Shown here piece by piece: positions 1-8,418 of a DNA stretch of 64,000 nucleotides. Origin of the DNA: Mycobacterium sp. (GTDB lineage: Bacteria > Actinomycetota > Actinomycetes > Mycobacteriales > Mycobacteriaceae). Below the pieces are notes generated by a model that was not told the origin of the DNA, did no database searches, and saw nothing but the letters and a program-made list of their open reading frames with translations. Location of the stretch: positions 1 to 64,000 of the forward strand of contig NZ_SCRH01000046.1 in the NCBI RefSeq assembly GCF_004298145.1, written 5' to 3'. The translations under genes were made by a program, and so were the position numbers. Within the stretch, counting starts at the first letter, position 1. Each line of letters starts with the position of its first letter.

Positions 1-1167
1 GCACAGTGTGACCAGGGCGCGACGCGCGTTGCGGCGCTCGAGCTCGTCGACCATGGTCCCGGTGATCATGGCGCCGGTGGCGCCCAGCGGGTGGCCCATC
101 GCGATGGCGCCGCCGTTGACGTTGAGCTTCTCGTCGGGAATGTTGAGGTCCTTCTGGAACTTCAGTACCACCGATGCGAACGCCTCATTGATCTCGACCA
201 GGTCGATGTCGTCGAGGGTCAAGCCGGCGCGATCGAGCACCTTGCGGGTGGCCGGTGTCGGGCCGGTGAGCATGATGACCGGGTCGGCGCCGCTGGTGGC
301 GGTCGCCACCACGCGGGCTCGCGGAGTCAGGCCCTGCGACTTGCCCGCTGCTTCTGACCCGACCAGCACCAGCGCGGCGCCATCGACGATGCCGGAGCTG
401 TTGCCGCCGGTGTGGACGTGGTTGATCTTCTCGACGAAGTGGTACTTCTGCAGCGCCACGTCGTCGAAGCCGCCCATCTCACCGATGCCGTCGAACGCGG
501 TCTTGAGCTTGCCCAGGCCTTCCAGGGTGGAGTCGGGGCGCATGTGCTCGTCGTGGTCGAGGATCACCAGGCCGTTCTGGTCGCGTACCGGGACCACCGA
601 CTTGGCGAAGTAGCCGCCCGACCAGGCCGCGGCGGCCTTCTCCTGGCTGCGCAGCGCGAAGCGGTCGACGTCTTCCCGGGAGAAACCCTCGATAGTGGCG
701 ATCAGGTCGGCGCCGATGCCCTGCGGCACGAATCCGACCGCATAGTTGGTCTCCGGATCCAGCGCCCAGGCGCCGCCGTCGGAGCCCATCGGGACGCGGC
801 TCATCGACTCCACGCCCCCGGCGAGCACCAGGTCGTCCCAGCCGGAGCGCACCTTCTGCGCGGCCAGGTTGACCGCCTCCAGACCCGAGGCGCAGAACCG
901 GTTGAGCTGGAAGCCGCCGGTCGTCTCGGGCAGCTTGGCTACCAGCGCGGCCGTGCGGGCGATATCGCCGCCCTGGTCACCGACCGGCGAGACACAACCG
1001 AGGATGACGTCGCTGATCAGGTTCTCGTCCAGATCGGGGAAGCGCCTGCGCAGCTCCTCGATCAGGCCGACGACCAGGTTGACCGGCTTAACCTCGTTCA
1101 ACGATCCGTGGCGTTGCTTGCCCCGCGGTGTGCGGATGGCCTCATAAATGAAAGCTTCTTCGGACAT
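1..1167 (-). CDS. fadA: Acetyl-CoA acyltransferase FadA, 3' end cut by window edge
   Basis: Thiolase that performs the last step of beta-oxidation, the CoA-dependent cleavage of 3-ketoacyl-CoA. The first 389 codons are present and the C-terminus runs off the left edge. The start is ATG at 1165-1167 (MSEEAFIYEAIRTPRGKQ). The nucleophilic Cys lies in NRFCASG at about residue 92, and GHPLGATGA carries the catalytic His; the final CxG motif is outside the window. Sequence and the divergent dapC neighbour match M. tuberculosis Rv0859, the FadA subunit of the trifunctional complex with FadB. FadB would be expected beyond the edge, downstream of fadA. Confidence 0.93.
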   Translation of the reverse strand, partial: MSEEAFIYEAIRTPRGKQRHGSLNEVKPVNLVVGLIEELRRRFPDLDENLISDVILGCVSPVGDQGGDIARTAALVAKLPETTGGFQLNRFCASGLEAVNLAAQKVRSGWDDLVLAGGVESMSRVPMGSDGGAWALDPETNYAVGFVPQGIGADLIATIEGFSREDVDRFALRSQEKAAAAWSGGYFAKSVVPVRDQNGLVILDHDEHMRPDSTLEGLGKLKTAFDGIGEMGGFDDVALQKYHFVEKINHVHTGGNSSGIVDGAALVLVGSEAAGKSQGLTPRARVVATATSGADPVIMLTGPTPATRKVLDRAGLTLDDIDLVEINEAFASVVLKFQKDLNIPDEKLNVNGGAIAMGHPLGATGAMITGTMVDELERRNARRALVTLC

Positions 1168-1284
1168 GACGACTTCCTGTTCGCGAATAGGGTTCGAATC
1201 CGACTTCAAGACTAAGTCCCGCTCCACCCTAACAGCAGGGCCCGGCCAACCTGTTGGTTGGGCATGTTGGCGCTGGTCACAGCT

Positions 1285-1340
1285 CCGAGCGTGACGCGAC
1301 AGTCACATTCGGCGCCGAGCGTGACGCTGCAGTCACGCTG
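1285..1340. repeat. Interspersed GTGAC-N6-GTCAC double palindrome, copy 1
   Basis: Two 16-bp hairpin units, GTGAC-N6-GTCAC at 1291-1306 and 1321-1336, each preceded by CGAGC and repeating with a 30-bp period. A TTCGGCGCCGA core joins them. The same architecture with the same period recurs at 56861-56911. It sits between divergent fadA and dapC, just upstream of dapC, so it lies in the promoter or leader region. It looks like a small interspersed repeat family rather than an operator specific to these genes. Confidence 0.7.
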
Positions 1341-1365
1341 AGGTCGGAAGTTAAGCTCGACGACC

Positions 1366-2568
1366 ATGACGGTCTCGCGACTGCGTCCGTACGCGACCAC
1401 GGTGTTCGCCGAGATGTCGGCGCTGGCCGCGCGGATCGGCGCGGTGAACCTCGGCCAGGGTTTTCCCGACGAGGACGGGCCGCCGGCCATGCTGAGGGCC
1501 GCCCAGGAGGCCATCGCCGACGGCATCAACCAGTACCCGCCCGGGATCGGTATGGCGCCGCTGCGGCACGCCATCGCCGCCCAACGTCAGCGCCACTACG
1601 GCATCGAGTACGACCCCGACACCGAGGTGTTGGTGACGGTCGGGGCGACCGAGGCCATCGCCTCGGCGGTGATCGGCCTGATCGAGCCCGGCTCGGAGGT
1701 GTTACTCATCGAACCGTTCTACGACTCCTACTCGCCGGTGGTGGCGATGGCCTCCGCGCAGCGGGTCACCGTGCCGCTGGTCCCTGACGGCCGCGGTTTC
1801 GCGCTGGACGCCGACGCGCTGCGGCGGGCGGTGACGCCACGGACCCGCGCGCTGATCGTCAACTCACCGCACAACCCGACCGGCACGGTGCTCAGCGCGA
1901 CCGAACTGGCGGCCATCGCTGAGATCGCCGTCGCCGCCGACCTGTTGGTGATCACCGACGAGGTGTACGAACACCTGGTGTATGACGGCCGGCAACACGT
2001 GCCGCTGGCCGGCTTCGACGGCATGGCCGAACGGACGATCACCATCTCCAGCGCGGCCAAGATGTTCAACTGCACCGGCTGGAAGATTGGATGGGCTTGC
2101 GGCCCAGCGCAACTCGTCGCCGGAATGCGCGCGGCCAAACAGTATCTGAGCTATGTCGGCGGCGCGCCATTCCAGCCCGCGGTGGCTCTGGCGTTGGAGA
2201 AGGAGGGCGCGTGGGTGGATGAACTGCGCGCCACCTTGCAGGCCAGGCGTGATCGGCTGGCCGCCGGGCTGATCGACATCGGGTTCGAGGTGCACGACAG
2301 CGCCGGCACCTACTTCTTGTGCGCCGATCCACGCCCGCTGGGTTATGACGACAGCTCCGCGTTCTGCGCGGCGCTGCCGGAAAGGGTCGGGGTCGCCGCC
2401 ATCCCGATGTCGGCCTTCTGCGATCCGGACGCGGCACACGGGCCGGCCGATGTGTGGAATCACTTGGTGCGCTTCACCTTCTGCAAACGCGACGACACGC
2501 TCGATGAGGCGATCAGGCGACTGGCCGCCCTGCGTGGCGGACCGGCTATTGCGGCGGACCTTCCATAA
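1366..2568 (+). CDS. dapC: PLP-dependent aminotransferase, DapC type (Rv0858c homologue)
   Basis: Fold-type I aminotransferase of 400 aa. In M. tuberculosis the orthologue is N-succinyl-diaminopimelate aminotransferase of lysine and peptidoglycan precursor synthesis. Visible marks are NLGQGFPDEDGP near the N-terminus, NSPHNPTG (about 166-173), the PLP aspartate in ITDEVYEHL (about 196-204), the Schiff-base lysine in SSAAKMF (K232) and a C-terminal RFTFCKRDD. Start is ATG 1366. The 3' end overlaps the convergent SRPBCC gene by 23 nt. The family also contains kynurenine and methionine aminotransferases, so the substrate rests on orthology and conserved synteny. Confidence 0.9.
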   Translation: MTVSRLRPYATTVFAEMSALAARIGAVNLGQGFPDEDGPPAMLRAAQEAIADGINQYPPGIGMAPLRHAIAAQRQRHYGIEYDPDTEVLVTVGATEAIASAVIGLIEPGSEVLLIEPFYDSYSPVVAMASAQRVTVPLVPDGRGFALDADALRRAVTPRTRALIVNSPHNPTGTVLSATELAAIAEIAVAADLLVITDEVYEHLVYDGRQHVPLAGFDGMAERTITISSAAKMFNCTGWKIGWACGPAQLVAGMRAAKQYLSYVGGAPFQPAVALALEKEGAWVDELRATLQARRDRLAAGLIDIGFEVHDSAGTYFLCADPRPLGYDDSSAFCAALPERVGVAAIPMSAFCDPDAAHGPADVWNHLVRFTFCKRDDTLDEAIRRLAALRGGPAIAADLP

Positions 2569-2989
2569 CGCGCTTTCGCAGTCCCTCCAGCGCTGCGCGC
2601 AGGATCTTCTTGCGGGCCCGGCTGACCACGAACTCGGGAAGTGGCGCTGACGGTTCGACAGTGATGGCGAATCGCACCCGGGTCTTGTCGTCACCTTCGC
2701 GGATCAGGTTGTACTCGCCGTGCTGGCCGTGTTGGTGGATCGTCTTTTTGGCGTCCCACACCATCCAGTCGGCCCCCCAGTGGTACTCGAGCAGCTGCGT
2801 GTCGACGATGCCCATCACTTTGATCGTGACCTTCACGTGGTGCGGGCGTCCGTTTGGATAGGTGTCGACGACTTCCGCCTTCTTGTGTACCGCGGACCAC
2901 GACGGCACGGTGTCCATGTCGGCGAGCGCGTCGATGATCGCATCTGCGGGCGCGTCGATAACAATTTCGGACGATGCTTGTACGGCCAC
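2546..2989 (-). CDS. SRPBCC (START-like) lipid-binding family protein, Rv0857-like
   Basis: Small polyketide-cyclase/dehydrase-type protein of 147 aa, start GTG 2989. It shares a pattern with the genes at 3049-3510 and 3950-4393: an N-terminal ASSEIVIDAP strand, a W-S-x-V/L-H-K motif near residue 35, GRPHHVK, a YHWG-D-W block and an amphipathic C-terminal helix. SRPBCC proteins form a hydrophobic pocket that binds lipids or polyketide-like ligands. No catalytic residues can be assigned. First of three tandem paralogues, in the same order as Rv0857-Rv0854. The exact role is unknown in this family. Confidence 0.85.
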   Translation of the reverse strand: MAVQASSEIVIDAPADAIIDALADMDTVPSWSAVHKKAEVVDTYPNGRPHHVKVTIKVMGIVDTQLLEYHWGADWMVWDAKKTIHQHGQHGEYNLIREGDDKTRVRFAITVEPSAPLPEFVVSRARKKILRAALEGLRKRVMEGPPQ

Positions 2990-3048
2990 TGCCTACAAGT
3001 TAACAACAGCTTCGTCGCCCATGGAGGCCCCAAAACCGCCGGCGACGA

Positions 3049-3510
3049 CTATTCCGGCTCGGCTGAACGATTGCCGCGCATCACCAATTCGCGCAATCCC
3101 TTTTCCGCCCCGTCCAGAGCGCTTTCGCTTGCCCGCCGGACGATGAACGCGGGTACGGGCCGGCCCGGTTCGACGGTGATGTCGAAGCGCACTCGGGTCT
3201 GGCCGACGCCCTCGGGTTTGAGGTTGTACTCGACGTGCTGACCATGTTGCTGGGAGGTGCCTTTGGCGTCGTAGCAGACCCAGTCGGGGCCCCAGTGATA
3301 TTCCAGGATCTCCTTGTCGACGAGCCCCAGAATCTTGATGGTGGTCCTGACATGGTGGGGCCGGCCGTCGGGATAACGGTCGATCACTTCGATGTGTTTG
3401 TGCAGCGGTGACCACGACGACAGGACGCGGACATCTGTCAGCGCCTCCATGACCACTTCTGGCGGCGCGTTGACGACGAATTCGCGTGATGCTTTTACGG
3501 CCACTGACAT
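3049..3510 (-). CDS. SRPBCC (START-like) family protein, Rv0856-like
   Basis: Second SRPBCC paralogue, 153 aa. I chose ATG 3510 (MSVAVKASREFVVNAP), which matches the start of the other two copies; the open frame extends upstream without similarity. It shares WSPLHKH, GRPHHVR, EYHWGPDW and TRVRFDITVEP with its neighbour at 2546-2989, so the two are clearly tandem duplicates and closer to each other than to the copy at 3950. Function unknown beyond probable hydrophobic-ligand binding. Confidence 0.85.
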   Translation of the reverse strand: MSVAVKASREFVVNAPPEVVMEALTDVRVLSSWSPLHKHIEVIDRYPDGRPHHVRTTIKILGLVDKEILEYHWGPDWVCYDAKGTSQQHGQHVEYNLKPEGVGQTRVRFDITVEPGRPVPAFIVRRASESALDGAEKGLRELVMRGNRSAEPE

Positions 3511-3562
3511 CAAATTTAGCAACACCGGCCCGGGCAGGGATCGGTTCGGCGTAATCGATGTT

Positions 3563-3944
3563 CTACCAATCGATTTCGTCAAGCGGCGTGGTCGCCGCCG
3601 ACGGTCGTTCGACCGGTCCGGGCGGTGTCCGAGAAAAGCGCGGGGCCGGTGCGGCCTGGTCGACGCCGTGGGCGGTGATCACCGTGCACCGCGCCCGCAG
3701 GTGCTCGTCGGTCGCGGCTTCGGTCCGCGTCAGCACCGGGGTGACGCACGCATCGGTACCGGCGAAGGTCCGCGCCCATTCGGCACGGGTTCGGCTGGCG
3801 AACCGTTTGGCGAAGACGTCGCGCACGGCGCACCCGCACCACGTCGGCTCCGAGGTCGGCGAGCAGCATTCCCGCGTGCGGCCCCGGTCCGATGCCGCCG
3901 AGTTCGATGACTTTCACCCCGGCCAGCGGCCCGCCGCCGCTCAC
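3563..3944 (-). pseudogene. far: Remnant of far, a family III CoA-transferase/racemase (Rv0855), internally deleted
   Basis: About 39 N-terminal codons from GTG 3944 (MSGGGPLAGVKVIELGGIG, then GPHAGMLLADLGADVVRV) match the start of alpha-methylacyl-CoA racemase family proteins. The frame then shifts. From about 3826 another minus frame encodes a typical C-terminus (FASRTRAEWARTFAGTDACV, PVLTRTEA, APAPRFSRTPPGP) ending at 3563. An intact member has about 360 aa, whereas the two pieces total about 125, so roughly 230 codons including the catalytic Asp region are missing. The position between two SRPBCC genes is exactly where M. tuberculosis keeps far, so this is decay in place. Confidence 0.85.
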
Positions 3945-3949
3945 CGCGA

Positions 3950-4393
3950 CTACTTACCCTTCGTGACCTTGAGCACCCGCTCGCGCAGCGCCTTGGTGGC
4001 GGAATCGATCGTCCCCTTCACGGCACGCTTCAACACGAAGCCGGGCACCGGCACGTTCGGGTCCGCGAGCAGCTCGAACTTGACCAGAGTCTGGTCGCCG
4101 TCCGGTATCAGCGTGTACTTCCCGTCCTGCGCCTTCTGCTGCGAGGAGCTGACCAGCGTCCAGCTCACCGTGTCGTTCCCCCAGGTGTAGGCGACCACCT
4201 GTTCGTCGGTGATCCCGGCGACCTTGACTTTCATCTTCACTTGGCGGGGCCGCCCGTCGTCGCCGGTCTCGAGGATCTCCGCGCTCTGATGCGGTTCCGA
4301 CCATTCCGGCATCGACTCGAAGTCGGCGATGACGTCCAGAATTTCCTCGGGACTGGCTTCGATCACGATGTCGCGGGATTCTTTGAGTGCCAT
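3950..4393 (-). CDS. SRPBCC (START-like) family protein, Rv0854-like
   Basis: Third SRPBCC paralogue, 147 aa, start ATG 4393 (MALKESRDIVIEASPEEILD). It has WSEPHQSAEI, GRPRQVKMKV and AYTWGNDTVSW in place of the YHWG block, and a C-terminal helix rich in Lys and Arg. More divergent than the 2546 and 3049 pair. Only about 60 nt separate it from the divergently transcribed decarboxylase, so the two share a promoter region. Probable hydrophobic-ligand binding protein; role unknown. Confidence 0.85.
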   Translation of the reverse strand: MALKESRDIVIEASPEEILDVIADFESMPEWSEPHQSAEILETGDDGRPRQVKMKVKVAGITDEQVVAYTWGNDTVSWTLVSSSQQKAQDGKYTLIPDGDQTLVKFELLADPNVPVPGFVLKRAVKGTIDSATKALRERVLKVTKGK

Positions 4394-4452
4394 GGCCCGC
4401 ACGATACTGGCACGGCGTCCCACCCGGAATAGATTCCGCCGAGCGTACCGTC

Positions 4453-6144
4453 GTGCCTGTGACTGATGCCGCGACCGATCCCGCATACACCGTCGGTGAC
4501 TACCTGTTGGACCGTCTCGCCGAACTCGGCGTCTCGGAGATCTTCGGCGTTCCCGGTGATTACAACCTGGAGTTCCTCGACCACATCATCGCCCACCCGA
4601 CCCTGCGGTGGGTCGGTAACGTCAACGAGCTGAACGCCGGCTATGCCGCCGACGGATATGGACGGCTGCGCGGAATATCGGCTCTGGTAACGACATTCGG
4701 TGTCGGTGAGCTGTCCGCGGCCAATGCGATCGCGGGGAGCTTCGCCGAGCAGGTGCCCGTCGTGCATATCGTCGGCGGCCCCTCCAAGGACGCCCAGGGC
4801 ACCCGGCGCGCGCTGCACCATTCGCTCGGCGACGGGGATTTCGAGCACTTCTTCCGGATCAGCCGCGAAATCACCTGCGCTCAAGCCAATCTCATGCCCG
4901 CAACGGCCCGCCGAGAGATCGACCGGGTGCTGTGCGAGGTGCGCGAACAGAAGCGGCCCGGATACATCCTGCTGTCCACCGACGTGGCCCGCTTCCCCAC
5001 CGAACCTCCCGAGGCGCCGCTGCCCCGCTACACCGGCGGCACCAGCCCCCGCGCGCTGGCGATGTTCGTCGAGGCCGCGACCGAGCTCATCGCCGACCAC
5101 CAGCTCACCGTGCTCGCCGACTTGCTCGTCCATCGCCTGCAGGCGATCAAAGAGCTCGAGGCGTTGCTGACGGCGGACGTCGTGCCGCACGCCACGTTGA
5201 TGTGGGGGAAGAGTCTGCTCGACGAGAGCGCACCGAATTTCCTGGGGATCTACGCGGGATCGGCCAGTGCGCCGACGGTGCGTACCGCGATCGAAGAGGC
5301 GGCGGTCCTGGTCACCGCCGGTGTGGTGTTCACCGACATGGTGAGCGGCTTCTTCAGCCAGCGGATCGACCCGGCCCGGACCATCGACGTCGGCCAGTAT
5401 CAAAGCAGTGTGGCCGGAGAGGTCTTCGCGCCGTTGGAAATGGGCGCCGCGCTCGAGGCACTGGCCACCATCCTGGTCCGGCGCGGGATCTCGTCGCCCC
5501 CGGTGGCGCTGCCGCCCGCCGAGCCGCTGCCGCCGCCCCCGCCGCGCGATCAACCACTTACTCAAAAGATGTTGTGGAATCGCCTCTGCCTGGCCCTCAC
5601 ACCGGGCAACGTGGTGCTCGCCGACCAGGGCACCTCCTTCTACGGCATGGCCGACCACCGGTTGCCGCAAGGAGTCACCTTCATCGGTCAACCGCTATGG
5701 GGCTCAATCGGTTACACGTTGCCCGCCGCGCTCGGGGCCGCGGTGGCGCATCCGGACCGCAGGACGGTGTTGCTCATCGGGGACGGCGCCGCGCAACTGA
5801 CCATCCAAGAGCTCGGCTCCTTCTCACGCGAAGGGCTCTCCCCCGTCATCGTGGTGGTCAACAACGACGGCTACACCATCGAGCGCGCGATCCACGGCGC
5901 GACGGCGCCGTACAACGACATCGTCAGCTGGAAGTGGACGGACGTTCCGGGCGCGCTGGGCGTCACCGACCACCTGGCGTTCCGGGTCCAGACCTACGGA
6001 CAACTCGACGACGCGCTGACCGCCGCTGCCGAACACAACGACCGCATGGTTTTCGTCGAGGTGGTGCTGCCGCGGCTCGAGATTCCCCACCTGCTCGTCG
6101 AACTCGTCCAACCGACGTCACCGGACGGCAATCCGCGCCGCTGA
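4453..6144 (+). CDS. kdc: Thiamine-diphosphate-dependent 2-keto-acid decarboxylase (Rv0853c homologue)
   Basis: Decarboxylates branched-chain or aromatic 2-keto acids to aldehydes in the cytosol. About 563 aa from GTG 4453 (GTG 4459 is also possible; both lie close to YTVGDYLLDRL). Features are the cofactor-activating Glu in NELNAGYAADGYGR, the catalytic His pair in HHSLGDG, and the ThDP/Mg motif GDGAAQLT to VVVNNDGYT. A Pro-rich linker (about 360-380) joins the middle and PP domains. The sequence closely follows the M. tuberculosis Kdc/Pdc protein, known to act on branched-chain and aromatic keto acids. Convergent with the Bfd-like gene 15 nt downstream. Confidence 0.92.
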   Translation: MPVTDAATDPAYTVGDYLLDRLAELGVSEIFGVPGDYNLEFLDHIIAHPTLRWVGNVNELNAGYAADGYGRLRGISALVTTFGVGELSAANAIAGSFAEQVPVVHIVGGPSKDAQGTRRALHHSLGDGDFEHFFRISREITCAQANLMPATARREIDRVLCEVREQKRPGYILLSTDVARFPTEPPEAPLPRYTGGTSPRALAMFVEAATELIADHQLTVLADLLVHRLQAIKELEALLTADVVPHATLMWGKSLLDESAPNFLGIYAGSASAPTVRTAIEEAAVLVTAGVVFTDMVSGFFSQRIDPARTIDVGQYQSSVAGEVFAPLEMGAALEALATILVRRGISSPPVALPPAEPLPPPPPRDQPLTQKMLWNRLCLALTPGNVVLADQGTSFYGMADHRLPQGVTFIGQPLWGSIGYTLPAALGAAVAHPDRRTVLLIGDGAAQLTIQELGSFSREGLSPVIVVVNNDGYTIERAIHGATAPYNDIVSWKWTDVPGALGVTDHLAFRVQTYGQLDDALTAAAEHNDRMVFVEVVLPRLEIPHLLVELVQPTSPDGNPRR

Positions 6145-6159
6145 CGACGGCCGATCCGG

Positions 6160-6345
6160 TCAAATCGAGTTGGGTGTGCGGTCCGGCGACGATGACCGCA
6201 GGATGGCCTGCAGCGTCCGCCGGCAGCGACCACAATCGGCGCCCGCTCCGCACGCCTGGGCGACTTCCTGGGTGGTCGACGCCCCGCATTCCATGGCCTC
6301 GGTCACGGTCTGGCTGGTGACCCCGTTACACAGGCACACGTACAC
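6160..6345 (-). CDS. bfd: Bacterioferritin-associated ferredoxin-like [2Fe-2S] protein
   Basis: 61-aa Bfd-fold protein. The four cluster cysteines are C4 and C6 (VCLCNGVT) and C38 and C41 (GADCGRC), the CxC-x31-CxxC spacing of Bfd. Bfd normally reduces bacterioferritin to release iron. Here it is the last gene of the operon that begins with the amidohydrolase at 9605, 10 nt after the preceding gene, with no bacterioferritin nearby. A role as electron donor in the adjacent catabolic steps is therefore also possible (inference). Confidence 0.85.
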   Translation of the reverse strand: MYVCLCNGVTSQTVTEAMECGASTTQEVAQACGAGADCGRCRRTLQAILRSSSPDRTPNSI

Positions 6346-6355
6346 GGGCGAATCC

Positions 6356-6982
6356 TCAGTCCGCCTCGATGCGCATCATGTCGAAGAACCGGCCGACGAA
6401 CAGCGGCGGATAGGCGCCGATGCCCGCTCCCGACATCCACTGCGCCGCGGCGTCAGGGTGGTCGATCCACTGCCGCGCTCTGTCTTCGTCGGGGAACTCC
6501 TGCAGGATCAACACTTCGTGGTCATCATCGAAAGCCTGGAATACCCAGGTCTTTCGGATTCCCGCGGTGGTGAACCTGTCTATCGCCGTGCTGACTTCGG
6601 AAGTCAGCAGGAGTACATCGTTGACGGATGCGATGGCGGCCACCACGACACCGGGTGCTGACGGGGTCGTCGGTGGCTGCGCGATGAACCTGTCGACGAT
6701 CTCGCCGGCGAACACCGCGGGGATGTCGTCGACGCCGGCCTCGTCGAACCCGTCGAAGAAGACCCGGGAGCGCAGCAGCTCGACGATCGGTTCACGGCTG
6801 TGGACTCCGATCATCACCAGGACCCGGCCGTGGTCGTGGGTCGAGGTGTAGACCAGCACGTGATGCGCCCCGATATCGGCGAGGGCCGTTTTGTTGCGTT
6901 CCAGCAGCGGCCATACCCGGGTCGGATCGGGGATGCGATAGTCCGACGCGATCACCATCGAATGAATATCGCCGTTGTTCAT
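6356..6982 (-). CDS. Conserved protein of unknown function, probable two-domain dimeric alpha/beta-barrel
   Basis: 208 aa; ATG 6982 overlaps the stop of the CoA-ligase gene by 4 nt, so translation is probably coupled. No signal peptide or membrane segment. The C-terminal half reads like an ABM/EthD-type barrel (AAIASVNDVLLL, ILQEFPDEDRARQW, AAQWMSGAGIG, FFDMMRIEAD). The N-terminal half has a similar strand-helix rhythm, suggesting an internal duplication. Such folds act as small monooxygenases or substrate-binding proteins, but no catalytic residue can be named. Its place between a CoA ligase and a ferredoxin suggests a metabolic role. Confidence 0.75.
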   Translation of the reverse strand: MNNGDIHSMVIASDYRIPDPTRVWPLLERNKTALADIGAHHVLVYTSTHDHGRVLVMIGVHSREPIVELLRSRVFFDGFDEAGVDDIPAVFAGEIVDRFIAQPPTTPSAPGVVVAAIASVNDVLLLTSEVSTAIDRFTTAGIRKTWVFQAFDDDHEVLILQEFPDEDRARQWIDHPDAAAQWMSGAGIGAYPPLFVGRFFDMMRIEAD

Positions 6983-8418
6983 CGGAGTTGATCCTTCATC
7001 ACTTTCCCCGTCGCGTTGAGTGGGAGTGAATCAAGGAACTGTACCGCGCGCGGCACCTTGAACCCGGCCATGCGGTCGCGACACCAGCCGATCAACTCGT
7101 CGGCGCTGACATCGGCGCTGCGGACCACGAACGCCTTGCCCACTTGGCCCATCCGCTCATCGGGGACGCCGATGACCGCCGCCTGCGCGACGGCCGGGTG
7201 GTTGAGCAGGAAGCCTTCGATCTCGGCCGGATAGGCATTGAAGCCGCCGACGATGAACATGTCCTTTTTGCGGCCGACGATGCGCAGCCGGCCGGCGTCG
7301 GTGAACTCCCCCAGGTCTCCGGTGTGCAGCCAGCCGTCGGCGTCGATCGCCTGGGCCGTGGCCGCGGGATCGTCCAGGTAGCCCTGCATGACTCCGTAGC
7401 CGCGAACCACCACCTCGCCGTCGTCGGCGATGCGCACCTCGACTCCGTCGCACGGCAGGCCCGCGGTGGTGGCCACATCCTCGAAGGAATCCCCGGGCCG
7501 GGACAACGTCACGTTGCCGGCCTCGGTCAGCCCGTAGCCCGTCATCAACGTCTGGAACGGCAGTTCGCCATGGATGCGACGGACCAGTTCGACGGGGATG
7601 TCGGCGGCGCCGGTCACCGCCGCCCGCAGCGTCGACAGCGTGGACTTGTCGCTGACGGTGAGCAATGAGTGGTAGAGCGTCGGGGGCCCGGGAAGCATCG
7701 TGATGCGTTCGCGTTCAATGAGATCCACCACGGTGTCGATGTCGAAAACCGCGACCGGCAGCATCGTCGCGCCGCGCAGGAAGGACGTCACCAGGCCCGC
7801 CTTCAGACCGAACGTGTGGAAGTACGGGTTGATCTGCAGATAGCGGTCCCCCTCGCGCAGATCCGCAAGCGTCGCCCACTCCTCATACATCCGCAGCGTT
7901 TGGCCGTGGTTGAGCATCGCGCCCTTGGGGCGGCCGGTCGTGCCCGAGGTGAAGATGATGTCCGAGATGTCGGTGCCGTTCACCGGCCGCTCGAAGGGCG
8001 AACCGCTGGACAGGAAGTCGGACTTCAAATCGATGACCGGCACACCGGCGGGCGCTGTGTAATCCTGGTCCAGGAAGCCCTTTTGGACCAGGACGGCCTT
8101 CACCTTGCTGCGGACGATGATGTCGCCGGCTTCGTCGGTCTTGAACCGCGTATTGACCGGGACGAGCACGCCGCCCGCCGTGAGCAACCCGAACGCCGCG
8201 ATGATCCACTCGGCCGAGTTGGGCGCCCAGATCGCGACGCGGTCACCCTTGTCGACGCCGAGGTCGGCGAAAGAACCTGCGGCGCAACGGATTCGCTCGA
8301 CCACCTGTCTGAAAGTCAAGCGCAGCGGACCGTCGACGACTGCTTCCGCATCGCCGAAACGGTCCGCCGCGCTCAAGACCATCTCGGGGATGGTCTGCCA
8401 GTTTGGCGGGGTCGTCAC
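6979..8418 (-). CDS. Acyl-CoA synthetase (AMP-forming), FadD3-like
   Basis: 479-aa adenylate-forming enzyme that would activate a carboxylic acid to its CoA thioester. The ATP loop is FTSGTTGRPKGAML, followed by YGLTEAGN, the hinge region WLHTGDLGE, GRKKDMFIVGGFNAYP and the catalytic C-terminal lysine in NATGKVMKDQL. Length and motif wording resemble FadD3, the steroid-ring propionate CoA ligase, more than long-chain FadDs; this is a family resemblance and not proof of substrate. GTG 8418 overlaps the stop of the upstream amidohydrolase by 4 nt. Controlled with it from the promoter near 9628. Confidence 0.88.
   Translation of the reverse strand: MTTPPNWQTIPEMVLSAADRFGDAEAVVDGPLRLTFRQVVERIRCAAGSFADLGVDKGDRVAIWAPNSAEWIIAAFGLLTAGGVLVPVNTRFKTDEAGDIIVRSKVKAVLVQKGFLDQDYTAPAGVPVIDLKSDFLSSGSPFERPVNGTDISDIIFTSGTTGRPKGAMLNHGQTLRMYEEWATLADLREGDRYLQINPYFHTFGLKAGLVTSFLRGATMLPVAVFDIDTVVDLIERERITMLPGPPTLYHSLLTVSDKSTLSTLRAAVTGAADIPVELVRRIHGELPFQTLMTGYGLTEAGNVTLSRPGDSFEDVATTAGLPCDGVEVRIADDGEVVVRGYGVMQGYLDDPAATAQAIDADGWLHTGDLGEFTDAGRLRIVGRKKDMFIVGGFNAYPAEIEGFLLNHPAVAQAAVIGVPDERMGQVGKAFVVRSADVSADELIGWCRDRMAGFKVPRAVQFLDSLPLNATGKVMKDQLR

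Noticed and set aside
3579..3944. Intact 121-aa gene in the far region
   Set aside because: Only the first 39 or so residues resemble a protein family. The remainder is out-of-frame Arg/Pro-rich sequence over the broken far C-terminus.
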